This document shows, piece after piece, positions 1-5,698 of a stretch of 5,908 nt of DNA. The notes under the pieces were generated by a model, which saw only the letters and a program-made list of their open reading frames with translations, was not told the origin of the DNA and searched no databases. The stretch is from an uncultured Collinsella sp. GTDB taxonomy: Bacteria; Actinomycetota; Coriobacteriia; Coriobacteriales; Coriobacteriaceae. The position numbers and the translations under genes are program-made. The stretch spans positions 1 through 5,908 of the forward strand of contig URZR01000119.1 of the NCBI GenBank assembly GCA_900552425.1, in the 5' to 3' direction. Every line of letters starts with the position of its first letter. Position 1 is the stretch's first letter.

Positions 1-1003
1 TGCACGTGAGCGGGCCAAACGCCGCGTTCGTCGCATCGATACCCAGGCCGCGGCCATAGGCATCCGCATGCACAAAGGCCAGGAACTTGACGAATTCGTG
101 CTCGGCAGGCGTCAGCAGGCGCTCATCGCGTGCACCAAACGCGTCTTCGGCCTCGCGCAGATACGCCACGATGAGGCCGACGGCGTTGATGGTGCCCTCA
201 GGCATCGAAGCGTGGCCGCCAATACCGTGGGCGAAAATCTGCGCATGCCCGTTATCAAGCGCCGTGATCTCCAGGCGGTCGGCGTTCTCAACGGGCGCCG
301 GCAGCTCATCGGCGGCAATCGCGAGCTCGCAGATGGACTGCGACGGAATAGCGTTGCTCGCCTCGGCACCGCTCCAGGACACAATGCGCCCGCCGTCGAT
401 CTTGGAGCTCACAAACGTCGCCCCAAACTGGCCCTTCTCGGCATTGCAGACCGGGAACTCGGCATCGGGCGTAAACAAAAAGTCGGGGTCTGCGTGGTTC
501 TCCAGATAATGGTGAACGTCGGACATGCCCACTTCCTCATCGCAGCCCAGCAGCGCGCGGAAAGTGTAGCGCGGGGTAATGCCGTGCTTGAGCAGATAGG
601 CGCCGGCGTAGAGCGACAGCACGGCAGGACCCTTGTCGTCGATAACGCCGCGGCCGAGCAGCCAGCCCTCGCGACGCTCCATCGCAAACGGGTCGGTGTT
701 CCAGCCGGGGCCGGCGGGCACCACGTCCACATGGCAAATGGTCGCGAGCTGCTTGTCGCCGCGGCCAGGGATATCGGCAATGCCCACATAGCCCTCGTCG
801 TCGCTCGTCTGGTAGCCGAGCTTTTGCGCAATGCCGAGCGCGCAATCGAGCGCATCACGGACCGGGCGGCCAAACGGCGCGCCGGGCTCCGCATCGGCAG
901 AAACTGCCACGGACGGATAACTCACCAGCTGCTCGATATCGGCGACGACATCCTCCCAGACCTCGTCGACATACTCGGCGACGCTCTGCTCCACCTGATT
1001 CAT
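1..1003 (-). CDS. M20-family metallodipeptidase (PepV/Sapep type), C-terminus cut by window edge
   Basis: This is a predicted zinc-dependent cytosolic dipeptidase that hydrolyses dipeptides for amino-acid salvage. I translated the minus strand by hand: 334 codons are open from the ATG at 1003 to the left edge. PepV-type proteins are about 460-470 residues, so roughly the last 130 are missing. Visible motifs in order: ICHVDVVPAGPGW (metal-binding H91), GRGVIDDKGP (D122, bridging the metals), GCDEEVGM (catalytic E156 and metal ligand E157), TPDAEFPV (D180), and IGGHASMPEG in the dimerisation/lid domain (residues about 264-273). These match the PepV/Sapep layout rather than ArgE/DapE. There is no signal peptide. 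The start is supported by AGGAGG six bases upstream of the ATG. The upstream HAD gene is on the same strand 54 bases away with no terminator between, so cotranscription is likely. Exact substrate is not predictable. Confidence 0.93.
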   Translation of the reverse strand, partial: MNQVEQSVAEYVDEVWEDVVADIEQLVSYPSVAVSADAEPGAPFGRPVRDALDCALGIAQKLGYQTSDDEGYVGIADIPGRGDKQLATICHVDVVPAGPGWNTDPFAMERREGWLLGRGVIDDKGPAVLSLYAGAYLLKHGITPRYTFRALLGCDEEVGMSDVHHYLENHADPDFLFTPDAEFPVCNAEKGQFGATFVSSKIDGGRIVSWSGAEASNAIPSQSICELAIAADELPAPVENADRLEITALDNGHAQIFAHGIGGHASMPEGTINAVGLIVAYLREAEDAFGARDERLLTPAEHEFVKFLAFVHADAYGRGLGIDATNAAFGPLTC

Positions 1004-1057
1004 GGACGACCTCCTTACCAATGAGCGGCAAGCGTACCCGCCCCTCACATTTAGTTC

Positions 1058-1720
1058 CTAGATAGAGAAAAGTTTAGCAAGCTCAGCCACCGAGTGCACC
1101 ACCGCATCGGCGCCCGCGGCCTCATGCTCACCCGGCGCCGCCGCGCCCGAATAGATGCCGATGCACGGCACGCCCATCGCGTGCGCGCCCTCGACGTCGT
1201 TAAAGCGATCGCCGATCATCACGGCCTCGTCCGCGGCCGCACCCAAGGCCGTCAACGCGTCGCGAACCGAATCGGCCTTGGTCTCGCGCCCCTGCGGAGG
1301 ATTCATGCCAACCACGGCTTCGAACTGAGAAAGACCCAGCTCATGCACCATGTCAATGCACTTTGCCTCCATACGCGATGTCGCGACGGCCATGCGATGA
1401 CCCTGCGCCGCCAAGCCATCGAGCAGCTCGGGGATTCCGTCGAACACGGGATACTCCTCCGGACCCAGCTCGTCAAAATAGGCACGGTACTCGTCGGCCA
1501 CCACGAGCGACTCCTCGCGCGTAAAGTCGTAAAAGTCGTGGAAGCTCTTCCACAGGGGCGGCCCGATCATGCGGCGCAGGTCACCCATCTGCGCCTCCGA
1601 AAACCCGCGCGCGGCCAACGTTTTGCGTGTCGAGGTCATCACCGCCCGGCCCGTATCTGCCACCGTGCCGTCAAAATCGAACAGCACGACCGGCCGCCTG
1701 CATATCTCCAACGCCTCCAT
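1058..1720 (-). CDS. HAD-superfamily hydrolase, phosphoglycolate-phosphatase-like
   Basis: This is a predicted Mg2+-dependent phosphatase of the Gph/PpaX-like HAD subfamily, 220 residues with this start. Motif I is VVLFDFDGTVAD (nucleophile D15, acid/base D17). Motif II is the VATS segment (T114/S115). The motif III lysine is probably K148, and motif IV is MIGDRFNDVEGA (D171, D175). An alpha-helical C1 cap fits residues about 25-90. All catalytic positions are present, so the enzyme should be active, but the substrate (phosphoglycolate, pyrophosphate, a nucleotide or other) cannot be read from sequence. Start choice: a GTG at 1753 and an ATG at 1726 are also in frame. I prefer the ATG at 1720 because GAGG lies seven bases upstream and DFDGT then sits at the usual distance from the N-terminus. 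It is transcribed toward the M20 peptidase gene and is divergent from the DegV gene. Confidence 0.9.
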   Translation of the reverse strand: MEALEICRRPVVLFDFDGTVADTGRAVMTSTRKTLAARGFSEAQMGDLRRMIGPPLWKSFHDFYDFTREESLVVADEYRAYFDELGPEEYPVFDGIPELLDGLAAQGHRMAVATSRMEAKCIDMVHELGLSQFEAVVGMNPPQGRETKADSVRDALTALGAAADEAVMIGDRFNDVEGAHAMGVPCIGIYSGAAAPGEHEAAGADAVVHSVAELAKLFSI

Positions 1721-1761
1721 CGGCATTCCTCTTCCCCAGTTGACGATTTCCACACCGACAC

Positions 1762-1790
1762 TTCAAACTGTTGACTATTCAACAATTGAA
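1762..1790. promoter_or_regulatory. nested dyad symmetry, candidate operator between HAD and DegV genes
   Basis: Seen directly: an outer pair TTCAA (1762-1766) / TTGAA (1786-1790) and an inner pair GTTGA (1770-1774) / TCAAC (1779-1783), both centred near 1776. The core TTGACTATTCAA resembles the short TTGA-N4-TCAA type of dyad bound by some winged-helix regulators such as MarR-family proteins, but no such regulator gene is in the window. It lies in an AT-rich stretch between two divergently transcribed genes, so it could affect either. Binding is inference. Confidence 0.4.
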
Positions 1791-1801
1791 CCTAGCAATG
1801 T

Positions 1802-1836
1802 AGAGCAACTCCACTATACTTGTCGCACTTTGCTCT
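1802..1836 (+). promoter_or_regulatory. DegV promoter -10 box flanked by a 7-bp inverted repeat
   Basis: A near-consensus -10 hexamer TATACT sits at 1815-1820 on the plus strand, placing transcription start near 1827, about 50 bases before the DegV ATG. No good -35 lies at the normal 16-18 base distance; the nearest TTGA-like hexamers are at 1771 and 1786, both too far upstream. The -10 is bracketed by AGAGCAA (1802-1808) and TTGCTCT (1830-1836), a perfect 7-bp dyad centred on the box. The resulting leader would contain a small GC hairpin, GGCGC/GCGCC with a CGTG loop (1845-1858), ending 18 bases before the start codon. A weak -35 implies activation or an alternative promoter. Confidence 0.45.
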
Positions 1837-1876
1837 CAATCGGCGGCGCCGTGGCGCCCCATCGAAAGGTGCAATT

Positions 1877-2737
1877 ATGTCTTTTGCCATCATAACCGAC
1901 TCCACGTCGGACATCTCCCCCGCTCGTGCTCAAGAGCTCGGCATTTACGTGATTCCGCTGCATGTGATTATCGAGGGCGAGGACCTGCTCGACCAGGTGC
2001 AGATTACTGCCGAGGAATACGTCGCGCGCATGGCCGGCTCTGAGCAGCTGCCGCACACCTCGCAGCCGAGCGCCGGCGAGTTCAAGGCGCTCTTTGACCG
2101 CGTGCGCGCCGACGGCCATGATAGCGCCATCTTTATCTCGCTATGCAGCGAGTGGTCTGCCTGCTATGCCAACGCCAGCCTGACGGCCGAGACCCACGAG
2201 CTCGACGTGCGCTGCATCGATTCGCGCACCGGCTCGGGCGCCGAGGGCTTGCTGGTGGAGTACGCGCTGGCCATGCGCGAGGACGGCCGCAGCTTGGACG
2301 AGACCGAGGCGCAGATCCGCGCGACGCTGCCCGACGCCCACCTGCTGCTGATTCCCCGCACGCTCGAGAACCTAGTCAAAAACGGCCGCGCCCCCAAGCT
2401 CGCCGGCCAGCTGACGCAGATGCTCAACATTCGCCTGGCCGTTTCGCCGGAGTGGCAGTCGGGCGAGATCAAGGCCATCAAAAAGGGCCGCGGCGCCAAG
2501 CGCATCGTTGCCAACACCATGGCAGACTGCCTCACGTTTTTGGACGAGCACCCGGGCTCCAGCGTGCGCGTACTCACGACCGGCGCCGCTGAGGAGCAAA
2601 AGCTCGTCAGCCAAGCGCTCGCAGGCCGGGACTACGTGGACGCCGGCACCGGCCCCATCGGCTGCACCATCGCCACCCATGTAGGCGTCGACGCCATCGC
2701 CATCAGCTACTGCCCTCGTTACCAGCCCATCCACTAG
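1877..2737 (+). CDS. DegV family protein, fatty-acid-binding (FakB-like)
   Basis: This is a predicted cytosolic fatty-acid carrier of the DegV/FakB fold, 286 residues, the normal full length. In the FakA/FakB system such proteins hold a fatty acid while the kinase phosphorylates its carboxylate for entry into phospholipid synthesis. Visible landmarks are the N-terminal ITDSTSDIS (residues 6-14), TSQPS (61-65) which contacts the carboxylate, the S88-to-S94 segment in place of the usual SSGLSGT, RTLENLVKNGR (161-171), and the C-terminal THVGVDAIAISY (267-278) with the conserved H268. The ISLCSEWSACY stretch is divergent from the family consensus, so lipid preference may differ. Start: ATG 1877 has AAGGTG five bases upstream; an in-frame TTG at 1820 lies at the -10 box and is rejected. 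No fatty acid kinase gene is in view, which is common because several DegV paralogues can serve one kinase. Confidence 0.93.
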   Translation: MSFAIITDSTSDISPARAQELGIYVIPLHVIIEGEDLLDQVQITAEEYVARMAGSEQLPHTSQPSAGEFKALFDRVRADGHDSAIFISLCSEWSACYANASLTAETHELDVRCIDSRTGSGAEGLLVEYALAMREDGRSLDETEAQIRATLPDAHLLLIPRTLENLVKNGRAPKLAGQLTQMLNIRLAVSPEWQSGEIKAIKKGRGAKRIVANTMADCLTFLDEHPGSSVRVLTTGAAEEQKLVSQALAGRDYVDAGTGPIGCTIATHVGVDAIAISYCPRYQPIH

Positions 2738-2752
2738 GGGCACCTTTACCAC

Positions 2753-2815
2753 TTGCGGTGGAATAGGAACTGTTTTTGGCTTATCAGCCGCAAATCAATC
2801 CCTATTCCACCGCAA
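2753..2815. repeat. 15-bp perfect inverted repeat with 33-base spacer, between convergent genes
   Basis: The left arm TTGCGGTGGAATAGG (2753-2767) is exactly complementary to the right arm at 2801-2815. The spacer holds a smaller hairpin, GGCT-TATC-AGCC (2778-2789), preceded by TTTTT. If the arms are taken as 14 bp (2754-2767 and 2801-2814), the element is flanked by ACT on both sides (2751-2753 and 2815-2817), like a short target duplication. It sits between the convergent DegV and toxin genes. It could be a palindromic intergenic repeat or miniature mobile element, or a folded 3' end for both transcripts. No T-run follows the big stem on either strand, so a standard intrinsic terminator is not supported. 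Confidence 0.6.
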
Positions 2816-2830
2816 CTTAGAAATCGGCGA

Positions 2831-3139
2831 TCAGCCCAGCGGACCCTGAAACAGTTCCTGATGAGTGCCCATTCTCACCAGCCTAATCACTGGGTTAGTC
2901 TTATGGGGAAGATAAAGAACGACCACATCGACCAAGCCATCGGATAGATGGAAATCGATGTGGCCGTTGTAGTTTCCGCCCGGGTTTGAGAGCTCGTGGG
3001 CGCCATACTCCGCCGGAAGTGACCCATGAGCCACAAGCTCTGCAACCGCCGCTTTAAACTCACTTTTTAGCTGCGGATGCATGCGCATCGTTCGTTTGTA
3101 GTCCACCTTAAATTGAGCCTCGACTTTAATCTCGAACAT
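2831..3139 (-). CDS. YafQ/RelE-superfamily toxin (ribosome-dependent mRNA interferase)
   Basis: This is a predicted type II toxin, 102 residues, that cleaves mRNA in the ribosomal A site when freed from its antitoxin. The N-terminal two helices (residues about 7-38, FKVDYKRTMRMHP onward) lead into the beta-sheet core. Family signatures include LPAEYGAHEL, the NYNGHIDFHL strand, and LVRMGTHQELF near the C-terminus. By alignment by eye to YafQ, H48, D62, H64, D67 and H93 match the histidine/aspartate catalytic set, while the Trp next to the second Asp is not conserved (G68/L69 here). The gene starts two bases after the antitoxin stop, with a GAGGAA ribosome site inside the antitoxin 3' end, so the two are translationally coupled. 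The last five residues extend slightly beyond the typical family end. RelE-like activity is inferred from family. Confidence 0.9.
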   Translation of the reverse strand: MFEIKVEAQFKVDYKRTMRMHPQLKSEFKAAVAELVAHGSLPAEYGAHELSNPGGNYNGHIDFHLSDGLVDVVVLYLPHKTNPVIRLVRMGTHQELFQGPLG

Positions 3140-3141
3140 CG

Positions 3142-3441
3142 CTATTCCTCATCGAGGAATGACATAAGCTCATCAGCGTTATTGAATGACAGGCTATCGT
3201 CCGGCAAAATCCCCAGCTCATGAGCCTCGGCGATCACCATGGCGCGCCTCGTCACCTCGTTGGGCACCTCCGCCCTTCCTACAATCTCAAAAGGAATCTT
3301 TCGCTGATTTACCAGCTGCCGAACAGCAAGATTGAGATAGGAATTGAGGCTGAGGCCGACCGAATCCAAGAACTCAGTCGCCTGCTCCTTGAGCCCCTCT
3401 TCGATTCGAACCGTCGTAGGCTTAACTGTTGCTGTAGACAT
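3142..3441 (-). CDS. RelB/DinJ family antitoxin
   Basis: This is a predicted antitoxin, 99 residues, that neutralises the downstream YafQ-like toxin and represses the shared promoter. The N-terminal part (residues about 8-50, TTVRIEEGLKEQATEFLDSV then LSLNSYLNLAVRQLV) has the beta-strand/helix/helix pattern of the ribbon-helix-helix DNA-binding fold. KIPFEI follows, typical of DinJ/RelB. The C-terminal acidic part (about 60-99, ending MSFLDEE) would wrap the toxin. It is the first gene of the operon, preceded by AGGAGG six bases before the ATG. GC content is near 52-53% in the two 60-base lines I counted within it, against about 67% in a DegV line, suggesting acquisition as a cassette. Confidence 0.92.
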   Translation of the reverse strand: MSTATVKPTTVRIEEGLKEQATEFLDSVGLSLNSYLNLAVRQLVNQRKIPFEIVGRAEVPNEVTRRAMVIAEAHELGILPDDSLSFNNADELMSFLDEE

Positions 3442-3472
3442 TTGCGACCTCCTCGCCTTCGTCTTTTACACC

Positions 3473-3478
3473 AGTATA
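3473..3478 (-). promoter_or_regulatory. -10 box of the toxin-antitoxin operon
   Basis: Read on the minus strand, 3478 to 3473 is TATACT, placing transcription start near 3466 and giving a leader of about 25 bases to the antitoxin ATG at 3441. The corresponding -35 position (about 3496-3501) is a poor match and lies inside the large palindrome at 3482-3531, so bound antitoxin there would block polymerase. Box identity is inferred from sequence and position only. Confidence 0.5.
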
Positions 3479-3481
3479 CCC

Positions 3482-3531
3482 AATACGCATGGCAATCTGA
3501 TGTTAGATAACATCAGATTGCCATGCGTATT
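3482..3531. repeat. 50-bp perfect palindrome (24-bp arms, 2-base spacer), likely toxin-antitoxin operator
   Basis: Positions 3482-3505 are exactly complementary to 3508-3531, separated only by GA. Each arm starts from the outside with AATACGCAT and reaches TGATGTTA at the centre. The pairing stops at both outer ends. It lies directly upstream of the toxin-antitoxin -10 box and covers the -35 position, the place where ribbon-helix-helix antitoxins bind their autoregulatory operators. It is also 23 bases past the stop of the LOG-family gene, so LOG read-through RNA would contain a 24-bp stem. No T-run follows it in that direction. Confidence 0.75.
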
Positions 3532-3554
3532 CATGTCGCGTGGGCACGATTGAT

Positions 3555-4313
3555 CTACATCAGCCCGCTGAGCGCAATGTCAACGGCCTCGTTGAGGTCG
3601 TCGGTAATGTGTACCAGATCCGGATCGAGCGGGCTAATCATACCGGTGCTCATCACCGGGCCGTTGAGCCAGTCGAATAGGCCCTGCCAGTACTCGGTGC
3701 CCAACAAAACGAGTGGCATGCGCTTGACCTTGTGCGTCTGCACCAGCGTGAGAACCTCGAACATCTCGTCGAGCGTGCCAAAGCCGCCGGGAAATACGAT
3801 GGCGCCCGAGCTGTACTTAACGAACATGGTTTTGCGCACAAAGAAGTAGCGGAAGTCCATGCCGAGGTTCACGTATTTATTGAGCCCCTGCTCGTGCGGC
3901 AATTCAATGCCTAGGCCAACTGACTTGCCGTTGACACTCGCCGCTCCCCTGTTGGCCGCTTCCATGATGCCGGGGCCGCCACCGGTGATGACCGCCACGC
4001 CACGTTGCGCGATCTTGCGCCCGACGGTACGCGCCGCCTTGTAGAGCGGATCGGTCTTGGGCGTGCGGGCGCTACCGAAGATGGTCACCGCAGGTCCAAG
4101 CTCGGCAAGCGCGCCAAAACCATCGACAAACTCTGCCTGAATGCGCAGCACGCGCCACGGGTCGGCATGCAGCCAGTCGGTCGAGTCCTCGGGCGCCAGC
4201 AGGTTGGCGTAGGTGTTGTCCTTAGGAATCATGGGGCCGCGCATGACCACGGGGCCGCGGCGGTACGTCTCGTCGTAGGCAGGCTCGCCCTCGACGTTCT
4301 CATTCTTAATCAT
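3555..4313 (-). CDS. LOG family protein, predicted nucleotide 5'-monophosphate phosphoribohydrolase (TIGR00730 type)
   Basis: This is a predicted Rossmann-fold enzyme, 252 residues, that cleaves the base from a nucleoside 5'-monophosphate. Relatives include the LOG cytokinin-activating enzymes and bacterial PpnN; older annotations call the family lysine decarboxylase. Signatures are GGGPGIMEAANRG (residues 111-123), the RK pair (160-161), and PGGFGTLDE (175-183), where R160 and E183 correspond to the family's catalytic Arg and Glu. An N-terminal extension of about 70 residues precedes the Rossmann core, which starts near VTIFGSAR (76-83). Start: ATG 4313 has AGGAG five bases upstream. A longer frame reaches TTG 4385 but would translate through the terminator hairpin and its T-run, so it is rejected. 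The physiological substrate is not predictable. It lies downstream of tgt but is separated from it by a terminator. Confidence 0.9.
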   Translation of the reverse strand: MIKNENVEGEPAYDETYRRGPVVMRGPMIPKDNTYANLLAPEDSTDWLHADPWRVLRIQAEFVDGFGALAELGPAVTIFGSARTPKTDPLYKAARTVGRKIAQRGVAVITGGGPGIMEAANRGAASVNGKSVGLGIELPHEQGLNKYVNLGMDFRYFFVRKTMFVKYSSGAIVFPGGFGTLDEMFEVLTLVQTHKVKRMPLVLLGTEYWQGLFDWLNGPVMSTGMISPLDPDLVHITDDLNEAVDIALSGLM

Positions 4314-4318
4314 GGGTA

Positions 4319-4323
4319 CTCCT
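4319..4323 (-). promoter_or_regulatory. ribosome binding site fixing the LOG gene start
   Basis: On the minus strand this reads AGGAG, followed by TACCC and then the ATG at 4313. It decides against the longer in-frame start at 4385. The T-run of the preceding terminator ends only six bases upstream of this site. Confidence 0.7.
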
Positions 4324-4329
4324 ATCGAG

Positions 4330-4377
4330 AAAAAGAAAAACGGGCGGGGTCGACGCTGTGCGCCAAACACCCGCCCG
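4330..4377 (-). terminator. intrinsic terminator after tgt and immediately before the LOG gene
   Basis: On the minus strand the arm CGGGCGGG (4377-4370) pairs with CCCGCCCG (4348-4341), an 8-bp GC-only stem with a 21-base loop. TTTTTCTTTTT (4340-4330) follows it directly. This is a textbook Rho-independent terminator. It should end queA-tgt transcripts, and it separates the LOG gene from that operon unless there is read-through. Its position right against the LOG ribosome site is unusual. Confidence 0.85.
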
Positions 4378-4526
4378 AACATCAACTATTCGGCATGGTA
4401 CCCACGATGCATCAAGTGCTTGCAAGCTATCGGTCATCGGTCGCGCAAGCGGTGTTAGCAAACGTGATGACCGGCCGGCGCTCGCCCCTTGCCGTTGCCC
4501 GCGCTCTGCAAGCGCCCGTGCTGCTC
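4378..4526 (-). other. 149-base tgt-LOG spacer with several short dyads; no gene recognised
   Basis: This stretch follows the tgt stop and precedes the terminator. Seen on the minus strand: GCGCT/AGCGC with a 5-base loop (4515-4501), CGGTCATC (4473-4466) pairing with GATGACCG (4438-4431) across 27 bases, and the self-complementary GCTTGCAAGC (4427-4418). I found no convincing promoter for the LOG gene, no tRNA, and no riboswitch class that I recognise. It may be plain 3' UTR, or a leader that works with the terminator. Confidence 0.35.
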
Positions 4527-5675
4527 TTAGTAATCCACCGCCGCAGGGCTGTTCATCCAGTCGCTCACGAACGCGCCGTAGCGGCCCTCGATAATGGCCT
4601 GGCGGGCCCGCTGCATAAGGTTGAGCAGGTAGTAGATGTTGTGCATCGAAAGCAGAATGCCGCCGAGCATCTCCTTCTGCGTGACTATGTGACGGATGAG
4701 CGCACGGCTGTAACCGCCCGTGCACACCGGGCAGGTGCAGGTGGGATCGATGGGACCGTCGTCGTGCGCAAAGCGAGCGTTGCGGAAGTTGAGGCGACCC
4801 TCGCTGGAGAATGCCGTGCCCATACGGCCGGTGCGCGTCGGCAGCACGCAGTCAAACATGTCGATGCCCACGCCAACGCCGCGCACGAGCGTGGTCGGGT
4901 TGCCGACACCCATCAGGTAGCGCGGCTTATGCTCAGGCGCATGCGGCAGAACAACATCGAGAATATGGTACATGACCTCGGTGCTTTCACCGACGGCAAG
5001 ACCGCCGATGGCATAACCCGGCAGATCCAGCTCCGCAATTGCCTGCATATGCTCGATACGCAGGTCGTCATAAGTGCCGCCCTGATTGATACCGAACAGC
5101 AGCTGGTGCGGGTTTACCGTATCCGGAAGCGTGTTCAGACGGTCAAGCTCGGTTTTACAGCGTTTGAGCCAGCGCGTGGTACGGTCAATGGAGTTCTTAA
5201 CATACTCACGCGGCGAGGGGTTCTCGATACACTCGTCGAACGCCATCGCAATGTCCGAGCCGAGGTTGGACTGGATGCGCATGCTCTCCTCCGGTCCCAT
5301 GAAAATCTTACGGCCGTCAACATGCGAGTGGAAGGTTACGCCTTCCTCCTTGATCTTGCGCAGGGTCGCCAGCGAAAACACCTGAAAGCCGCCGGAGTCG
5401 GTCAGCATCGGACCGTCCCAGCGCATGAATTTGTGCAGACCGCCCATCTGCTTGACGATCTGGTCGCCCGGACGGACGTGCAGATGATAGGTGTTGGACA
5501 GCTCAATCTGGCAGCCAAGCTCCTTGAGATCGAACGCGTCAACCGCACCCTTGATGGCACCCGCTGTGCCGACATTCTGGAATACCGGCGTCTGTACCAC
5601 GCCATGTGCCGTGCAGAACTCGCCGCGACGGGCGCGGCCCTCGGTTTTGATTAGGTTAAATTTTCCAATTTCCAT
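4527..5675 (-). CDS. tgt: queuine/preQ1 tRNA-ribosyltransferase (tRNA-guanine transglycosylase)
   Basis: Tgt exchanges guanine 34 in the anticodon of GUN tRNAs (Asp, Asn, His, Tyr) for the queuosine precursor preQ1. The protein is complete at 382 residues (E. coli Tgt is about 375) and forms a TIM barrel. Visible sites are LTDSGGFQVFS with D93 (general acid/base), AFDECIENP with D147 (base recognition), FGINQGG (194-200), YAIGGLAVGE (221-230), and DMFDCVLPTRTGR with D275 as the likely nucleophile. The zinc site is C313, C315 and C318, followed by H345. The ATG at 5675 has GAGG five bases upstream. The gene follows queA by 23 bases on the same strand, the standard queuosine operon order, and ends before an intrinsic terminator. 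All catalytic and metal residues are intact, so I expect an active enzyme. Confidence 0.98.
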   Translation of the reverse strand: MEIGKFNLIKTEGRARRGEFCTAHGVVQTPVFQNVGTAGAIKGAVDAFDLKELGCQIELSNTYHLHVRPGDQIVKQMGGLHKFMRWDGPMLTDSGGFQVFSLATLRKIKEEGVTFHSHVDGRKIFMGPEESMRIQSNLGSDIAMAFDECIENPSPREYVKNSIDRTTRWLKRCKTELDRLNTLPDTVNPHQLLFGINQGGTYDDLRIEHMQAIAELDLPGYAIGGLAVGESTEVMYHILDVVLPHAPEHKPRYLMGVGNPTTLVRGVGVGIDMFDCVLPTRTGRMGTAFSSEGRLNFRNARFAHDDGPIDPTCTCPVCTGGYSRALIRHIVTQKEMLGGILLSMHNIYYLLNLMQRARQAIIEGRYGAFVSDWMNSPAAVDY

Positions 5676-5698
5676 AATTCCCTCTTATCCTGTTTTTA

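Noticed and set aside
68..1024. Long plus-strand open frame of 318 codons
   Set aside because: It is antisense to the M20 peptidase, whose minus-strand translation has all metal-binding motifs. The plus-strand product is Arg/Ala/His-rich with no recognisable domain, as expected of a GC-rich shadow frame.
1721..1753. GTG start at 1753 for the HAD gene
   Set aside because: The extra 11 codons precede a good GAGG site that is correctly spaced for the ATG at 1720, and I see no ribosome site in front of the GTG.
2753..2815. Intergenic inverted repeat as a standard bidirectional terminator
   Set aside because: The loop is 33 bases and no T-run follows the stem on either strand, so it does not meet the intrinsic-terminator pattern, though a looser 3'-end role remains possible.
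3482..3531. Palindrome as an insertion element with target duplication
   Set aside because: The outer flanks (ATACCC on the left, CATGTC on the right) share no direct repeat, and position over the toxin-antitoxin promoter explains it better.
4005..5654. Plus-strand open frame of 549 codons
   Set aside because: It runs antisense across the whole of tgt and part of the LOG gene, has no family signature and no good ribosome site. Absence of stops is explained by GC-rich codon bias on the opposite strand.
5676..5698. preQ1 riboswitch or promoter in front of tgt
   Set aside because: Only 22-23 bases separate the queA stop from the tgt ATG, and they hold the ribosome site. There is no room for an aptamer.
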